A DNA stretch of 64,000 nt from Oenanthe sinensis (Eukaryota > Streptophyta > Magnoliopsida > Apiales > Apiaceae), in contig CM053794.1 in NCBI GenBank assembly GCA_028671895.1, forward strand, positions 21,004,501-21,068,500, read 5' to 3'. Positions 57,982-64,000 of this stretch are shown one piece after another. Under the pieces are notes generated by a model. It worked only from the letters and a program-made list of their open reading frames with translations, was not told where the DNA came from and made no database searches. Positions within the stretch are counted from its first letter, which is position 1; each line of letters starts with the position of its first letter. A program made the position numbers and the translations under genes.

Positions 57982-59181
57982 TGTTAGGTCCAAATGTGTT
58001 GTAGAGGGGGGGGGGGGGGTGAATACAACTTTTCAACTTTATGAAGCAATAAATACTATGTAATAAATGAACACAATGATTCAAGGAATATATGTCTTAT
58101 ATATAACTTGAAAGGGTTGCTACAACATTCATTACAATAGTACAACAGAAGTAAAGAGGGTAGTAAATGATACTAAGCTCTGTGAATACTCTCTCTCTTT
58201 TACAAGTGTTTCTCTTGATATTACTCTCTATTTAGCACATTACACAAGTACTTCTATTTATACTACTTGTAATCTATGACTTGTAGTCTTCAAAAGATAA
58301 GGTATGAGTGGCCCAATGTTGTCCACGTTAATCTTATCTTGTTTTCAAAGCTTGGAAATCTGCCAACCAGATGATGCCATGTGTCATGTTGAAACCGTAC
58401 TCTATGTAGAACTTCTACATAGTAATTTCTACTTGCTCTATCTCGAAACTCAATTAGAACTTCTACATAGGAATTTCTACTTGCTTTATCTCGAAACTCA
58501 AGTAGAACTTCTACTTAGGAATTTCTAGATAGCTTCCTTGTGTACTAGAAAATATTTCCACCTCCAAAATTTCTACTTGGCTCTAACTAGAAACTTATCT
58601 TAAATTTCTAGATAGAAATTTCTACATAGGTTCCCTAGTAAGTACTTAGAGAAATTCTGGGCTTCAACTTGACACTTTAATGCAATATCTTGAACTTGTG
58701 ATTTCTTCTTGTCTTCTATAATCTTCAACAAGCTCTTGAACATGGAACTCTACTACTGACATAAACTTGCTATCAATGTCCTGACACTTGATGCAATGAT
58801 CTGGTTCATAAGTGACTAGTCTTGATAGGGTTCTTGCTTCTGAATAGATTACCATATTCAATTAGTAATGTGGCTTTCCAACAATTGCTTTCTTTCTTCT
58901 TCACTTGAAATCAATTAGCCTTATTGATACTGATAGTTATGATCTTGATTCTTTAAGTTACAAATCACTGAGGCATGAACAACTTTGACTTGAACTTCTT
59001 CCAATGATTTCTTCTTTGATTGATCATAATTAACATGTTAAATTTGTATCAATTACCTTGTCTTCATTTTGCATTGATTTGCTTGTGACTTCTTGTTCTT
59101 GATTGTCTTCCGGTTAAGTATCTTTTCTTTAGTTGAGTTATATAAGTTATAGTGTTACAAGTTTAGACACTCTGCCTTTCA
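57982..59181 (-). repeat. Family A LTR (3' LTR of an inverse copy)
   Basis: 1200 bp. On the minus strand it starts TGAAAGGCAGAGTG at 59181 and ends GGACCTAACA at 57982. TATAAATA lies at 58262-58255. GTAGAAGTTCTA and TCGAGATA words lie at 58400-58640. A G13-14 run lies near 58006-58019. The flank to the left is GAAGT (57977-57981). The other end of this element is lost past the nested insertion. Confidence 0.92.
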
Positions 59182-59524
59182 ATCTCCCTATATTTGATTG
59201 TCTAACAATGACATTCAAATTAAAGAAGGATAACTCAACTAAATAATGAGACGAGAAAAGATAAGTAACATTAATGTCTTGTTCATGTTACAACTGAATG
59301 AAAATTTAAAAACAATACAAAGAACTTGGTAAATAAAATATAAGCTAGACAGAGAATTCGAACCTCGAATCAAAGGTCATTGGAATGATTTCTATCACCT
59401 GGATTATTTCATTCCTTTCAGTCAAACTCATATCACCTTATTGGATCCACTATAATTCACGGTTACAGTGTGGTGAATTAGCCTATCTCGCATACCGTGG
59501 TCAGGTGAATTTTCCTCACGTGAG
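59182..59524 (-). other. Polypurine tract and 3' untranslated region of the inverse family A copy
   Basis: TATAGGGAGAT next to the LTR is the polypurine tract with one G fewer or changed. The region matches 7531-7873, including the GGTTCGAATTC word (59360-59371). Confidence 0.8.
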
Positions 59525-62046
59525 TTAGAGCAACCAAAAGATATGAAGTTTTACCAACTTCAAGTTCACATTCCTCTGAACTTTAATTCTAATTTCGTTT
59601 CCCCTTCCTAGCTTCTTTTCCAGCACCGCGCTCATCTTCTTTCTGTTTTCTACGCCTTTCTTTCTTTTGCTGTTCTTTCTTGTATACTGGATCATGTAAC
59701 TGTGCCCATCTAGCATTCAACAGGCTTTTTGCTTCCATCTCTAGAAGATTCTTGGGTTCTGAATACGGATGTCTGAAAAGCCTTCTGAGTTTCTCCACTT
59801 CCTGAGTAGTCCTGATCTTTGGAATATCTTCAAAGTTCTTCATGATGAGTTGAGACTTCTAATGAGTTTTATCAGCTTTAAACTAACAGTAGATCATCTT
59901 AGGGTAGCCCTTGACACAGTTGGTATTGAAAACACTAGCCGCATCTAACTCTATTCCTCTCTTCTCCTACAATATCTCAGATAAGTACTTCAGTAGTCTC
60001 TGCTTCTCATCCACAAATGTATCCTCTACATCACCCCATTTGAATTCTTCTCTAACTTTGTCTAGAAATGCAGCATCTTGAGTTTTTAGCAACCATTTTC
60101 TACTCATATGCAAGAAAGTTTGTTTCTGGTCTGCATCAATAAATACCAAAGCATCAGCTGTGTCATCAGCGTAAGAGTGAATCCAGCATACACTATCTCT
60201 GCCTGGAACACCAACTGCCTCCCTTATTTTTCCTTGTTCCAGTGGTCTCGAAGGAAGAGTCAGAGCTTCATCTACATTTTTCACTGCTTGTAGAATATTC
60301 CATTTTCTTTCCATAAGTTCTGGCTCAATCTTCACATTATCTAGAGGATTTGGAGCAACGACATCACATTTCTATATCTCGTTGCACTTCTGAATATTAT
60401 TTTCTCAATGAACTCCACTGATTTTTCCTTAATATCATAGGTGAATCCCTTACTCATCATTTGTCTACAGACAGCTTTTAGAGATTCCACCGATAGAGCC
60501 ATTAGATCATCTTCCTCCATACTAGCCCTCTTCATTTTTCCATCTACCACCATTCGAAAAACATCTGGATTGGCTGAGAATTCTGGTCCCTTGTCCTCTG
60601 CTGGCTGCATTAACTGATCTCTGTACAGAATGCTAAGTTCCTCAGCTTGAGAGTATTGAATTTTAGTTGCTAGCAAGAACAACTCTGACGCAGATCTTCT
60701 CGACATGAATTGATCATCCACGTACAAGAAAGACATTGAGGATCCATCAACTAAGGACAAAATGACTTGCCATTCCTTGACTACCGTCTTATATCCAACA
60801 CGGACTTTAGAAATTATCATCTTTAAAGCATTTATGTAGTCCACAGTCAGTGGATTCTTCAGGTTCAAGTTGTAGAACAACTCATTTGCATCCTTGTTAT
60901 GAATTCCATTTGCACAAATCCCCATTAGTATCTTCCTTGCATCGTCCCATTTTTGTCCAATCCTTCAATTGTCCAAATCAACTTGAGGATCAGCTAATCT
61001 GGCAAGCTCATGATCATACTGCTTTTCCTTGAGCTCCACTTGCTTCTCAAGGAAAACAGTCTTATCTTGCATCATCTTCATTTTAAAGAAATGAGCTTGA
61101 TCCAAGGCTAACTGTTGAGCTTTCAGGGTCTCTTCGTCAACATGAATCTCTTCAGTAGATGCCCCAGCACCTCCACCTTGTTCCTCCAAGGATCTCTTAA
61201 TTGCATGTGCTAGAGGTACGTCCTCCATATCAGAATCAGAATCAGCATGTACTTCTTCCTGTCGAGCACCAAAGTCAGTGAACGGTTCTTCTTATTCAAC
61301 CACCACTGCTTTACCCTTTCTCTTCCTCTGAGCCTCCTCATCAGTCACTGGCTCACTTTCCTTCACTAGATCAACCTCTTCTTCAACCAGCAATGACTGT
61401 TGTGTCGTCTCATTTCCTCTCTCCCCCTTAGGTGAGTTATCCGGAATACCACCGTGAGTACCAGATCCTTCAGCAGTATGGGAACCACCAAAACCAAATC
61501 CAGAAGGTCCAGTACCTGCTTCACTAGCATCACCAGCACCACCAGCACCATCATCATCTGGGGGAGGTTGATTATATTGTTCATCAAAGCACTCTGGGGG
61601 AACTAAATGCCGAACTGCGTACATCATTCTGCTGACCTCCGTTGCCATGGTATGCAGAACGCTTTCTACGCTCCCCATTCTGTCATACAGAGTACTGCCC
61701 AAGACACCACTAGCATGGCCCAAGTCATTCATTTTGTTTAACATTTCTTCTAAAGCTGCAGCTTGACTTGCCATTCTTGCCGCGTAGTTATCAAGAGCTC
61801 TCCTGTTATCGCCAACATTTACCCCCCAACTACCCCATCGATTGCCCGAACTGCTTCATCTGAGTCTCAATTGCTGTCATATGAGTATCAAGATTTTCAA
61901 GAACAAGGGACGGTGTTTGGCTTAGGTGTTATCGCTCTAAAGATCGTTCTGTTAGTATTTGTCGCTCGGTTTCGGGCCTTAAAAATGAAGGTCCCTCACT
62001 CCCTAAACGCTCACACACACTTCTTGTCTCACGCTCGTGTATGTCT
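59525..62046 (-). pseudogene. Family A ORF2, C-terminal half of an inverse copy
   Basis: Matches 5640-7530 on the other strand. It keeps two segments deleted there: a 70-residue coiled-coil-like part (KMMQDKTVFLEKQVELKEKQ, about 61205-60975) and about 400 bases encoding SRKWLLKTQDAAFLDKVREEF and RRLFRHPYSEPKNLLEMEAK (60105-59690). Pieces open in the correct frame are 61774-61292, 61228-60965, 60925-60341, 60335-59967 and 59843-59525, with stops or frameshifts between. Gly-rich (GTGPSGFGFGG) and acidic parts lie in the middle. The 5' part is cut at 62046 by the next LTR. No enzymatic motif is recognised. Confidence 0.82.
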
Positions 62047-63294
62047 TGAAAGGCAGAGTGTCTAAACTTGTAACACTGTAACTAATGTAACTCAACTAAA
62101 GAAAAGATACTTAATCGGAAGACAATCAAGAACAAGGAGTCACAAAGAAATCAATACAAATTGAAGAAAAGGTAATTGATACAACTAAACATTGTTAATT
62201 ATGATCAATCAAAGATGAAATCACTGGAAGAAGTTCAAGTCAAAGTTGTTCATGCCTCAGTGATGTGTAACTTAAAGAATCAAGATCATAACAATCAGTA
62301 TCAATAAGACTAATTGATTTCAAGTGAAGAAGCAGGAAAGCGACAATTGGAAAGCCACATTACTAACTGAATATGGTAATCTATTTAGAAGCAAGAACCC
62401 TATCAAGACTAGTCACTTATGAACCAGACCATTGCATCAAGTGTCAGGGCATTGATAGCAAGTTTATGTCAGTAGTAGAGATCCATGTTCAAAAGTTTGT
62501 TGAAGAATATAGAAGACAAGAAGAAATCACAAGTTCAAGATGTTGCATTGAAGTTTCTAGTTGAAGCCTAGAATTTCTCTAAGTACTTACTGGGGAACCT
62601 ATGTAGAAATTTCTATCTAGAAATTCTAGATAAGTTTCTACTTAGTGCCAAGTAGAAATTCTGGAAGTGGAATATTTTCTAAATACACAGGAAGGAAGCT
62701 ATCTCGAAAATCTTATGTAGAGGTTCTACTTAAATATTCGAAATAGAGTGTAAGTAGAAAATTATTATGTAGAAGTTCTACTTAAATATTCGAGATAGAG
62801 TGTAAGTAAAAAATTCCTATGTAGAAGTTCTACTTAAATGTTCCAGATAGTAAACAGAAATTCCTTAGTAGAAATTCTACATAGAGGACAATTTCAACAT
62901 GACACATGGCATCATCTGGTTGGCTATTTCCAAGCTTTCAAGATAAGATTTACGTGGACAACATTGGACCATTCATATCTTATCTGTTGAAGACTACAAG
63001 TCATAGATTACAAGTAGTATAAATAGAAGTACTCGTGTAACATTTTGAAAGTGAGAGCAAAATTGAGAGAAACACTTGTAAAAGAGAGAGAGAGTATTCA
63101 CAGAGCTTAGTATCATTTACTACCCTCTTTACTTCTGTTGTACTATTGTAATGACTGTTTTAGCAACCCTTTCAAGTTATATATAAGACATATATTGCTT
63201 GAATCATTGTGTTCATTTATTACAAAGTATTTATTGCTTTATAAAGTTGAAAAGTTGTATTCACCCCCCCTCTACAACACATTTGGACATAGCA
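62047..63294 (+). repeat. Family A-type LTR (5' LTR of an element leaving the window)
   Basis: 1248 bp, TGAAAGGCAGAGTG to GGACATAGCA, with TATAAATA at 63018-63025. The word cluster at 62570-62890 is longer than in the other copies (more CTACTTAAATRTTCGA units). The left flank is TGTCT (62042-62046), inside the ORF2 sequence of the inverse copy. Confidence 0.92.
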
Positions 63295-63296
63295 AT

Positions 63297-63308
63297 TGGT
63301 ATCTGAGC
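63297..63308 (+). promoter_or_regulatory. Primer binding site
   Basis: TGGTATCTGAGC, two bases after the LTR, initiator Met tRNA type. Confidence 0.85.
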
Positions 63309-64000
63309 TATATGTTTAACATACAAAACATAGATCCTTGTGTTTGGTAGAAGATTTGTGAGTTTTCATTTCTAGATCTACTTTTCAAGCTTTTCTTGAA
63401 AAGTGTGCTTTAATTCATTTATCAGTGAAAACTCATCCTAAAAATTATTTAAATACTTCAGGTGTGATTATTTAGCTTGGGTGGATTTTAGATAATTTTT
63501 GTGAATTATTCTGGGTACTTTGATCATTGGTGTTCTTCAAGAAATAATCACTGTTCTTGAAAAAGAAGACAAACTCAGCAACTTTTGATTCCCTTTTTCA
63601 AAAGACAAAAAAAGTGAAAAAGGTGTTATTGGCTTTTGATTAGACAACTTTTTCACTGCACAAAAAGATATTAAAGATTACTCTGTACCTGTCACGTGGG
63701 TGTTAGGTGAGTTAGTTGAGAAAAGACACAAAAGTCAAAAAGTGTGAAAATAATATTGTTTTTTCAATATTGAAAGTGACCTGCAGCAGATTTTCTCTAA
63801 GGACAAAAAGTTCTACATAGAATTTCTACTTGAGTTTTTCTACTTAGAAATTTCGACTTGAGCAAAATCTCTACTTAGTGAAAATTTCGACATGGACTGA
63901 ATTTCGACTTAGTGAGAATTTCTACTTGACAGATTTTCTACTTGGTGAAATTTCAACTTAGGCAAAAGTTCTACATAGATTTTCTACAGAGTCTAGTCTT
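63309..64000 (+). other. Long leader of the last element, with motif cluster
   Basis: Unlike the gag at 9181, which starts 46 bases after the primer site, no gag is found within 700 bases here. From 63810 to the window end the sequence is packed with CTACTTAG, CTACATAG and TTTCGACTT words, again the family A vocabulary. It is probably an untranslated leader. The gag start lies outside the window. Confidence 0.6.

Overview
This is a repeat-dominated stretch of a plant nuclear genome. The DNA is AT-rich. It holds no bacterial-type genes, but has several layers of nested LTR retrotransposons, Helitron ends, a Stowaway-type MITE and an endogenous pararetrovirus fragment. The only convincing host gene is a plant-specific DC1 (C1-like zinc finger) gene at 18864-19703. 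The mix of very long Ty1/copia elements with an extra 3' ORF (SIRE/Maximus type) and a chromovirus-like Ty3/gypsy derivative suggests a large-genome eudicot. An asterid such as an Apiaceae species is possible, but I cannot prove it from this sequence.

Layout. 1-9075 (+): 3' part of a family A copia element (integrase end, RT, RNase H, a hairpin-rich spacer, a third ORF called ORF2 here, polypurine tract, LTR). 9123-10495 (+): primer site and gag that share that LTR. 10717-11875: a solo LTR with a perfect AGTAT target duplication. 12085-12712 and 20139-20916: two Helitron-like relatives in opposite orientation. 14882-16540 (+): pararetrovirus fragment with RNase H tail, overlapping downstream ORF and a 35S-like promoter. 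18864-19703 (+): DC1 gene. 21309-33540 (+): complete but decayed family B copia element. 33831-34076: MITE. 34908-53283 (-): family C copia element, split by a gag-only Ty3/gypsy element at 38657-45522. 53956-56865 (-): 3' part of a second family B element. 56870-57981 (+): LTR of an A-like family, interrupted by a family A element (-, 57982-62046), itself interrupted by another family A-type element (+, from 62047 past the window end).

Two observations stand out. First, comparing families A, B and C at the gag/protease boundary shows a sequence block bounded exactly by CAG/AAG|GTACCA and TTGCAG|GG. The block is present in B, begins in A and is cleanly absent from C. It looks like an intron that carries the gag C-terminal extension and the gag stop codon, so splicing could switch between Gag and Gag-Pol. 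Second, each copia family carries its own short DNA word, repeated tens of times: TCAGAG/CTCTGA in B, CCATCGAT and TCAACTGATA in C, TCGAGATA and GTAGAA in A, TACTGTCA in the solo LTR, GGCRCCTACAC in the A-like LTR. In B and C the words occur in the LTR, in the pol-ORF2 spacer and in low-complexity coding stretches; in A they occur in the LTR and the spacer. Within family B ORF2 the word is kept in two reading frames, which argues that it is maintained as DNA or RNA rather than protein. The pattern recalls the VANC anti-silencing proteins of VANDAL Mutator elements and their family-specific motifs; applying that idea here is my inference.

Almost every retroelement gene is broken by point stops (often at positions where relatives have Gln or Trp) and by homopolymer frameshifts. 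The RT-RNase H frame of the family C element (47814-49466, -) is the best preserved.
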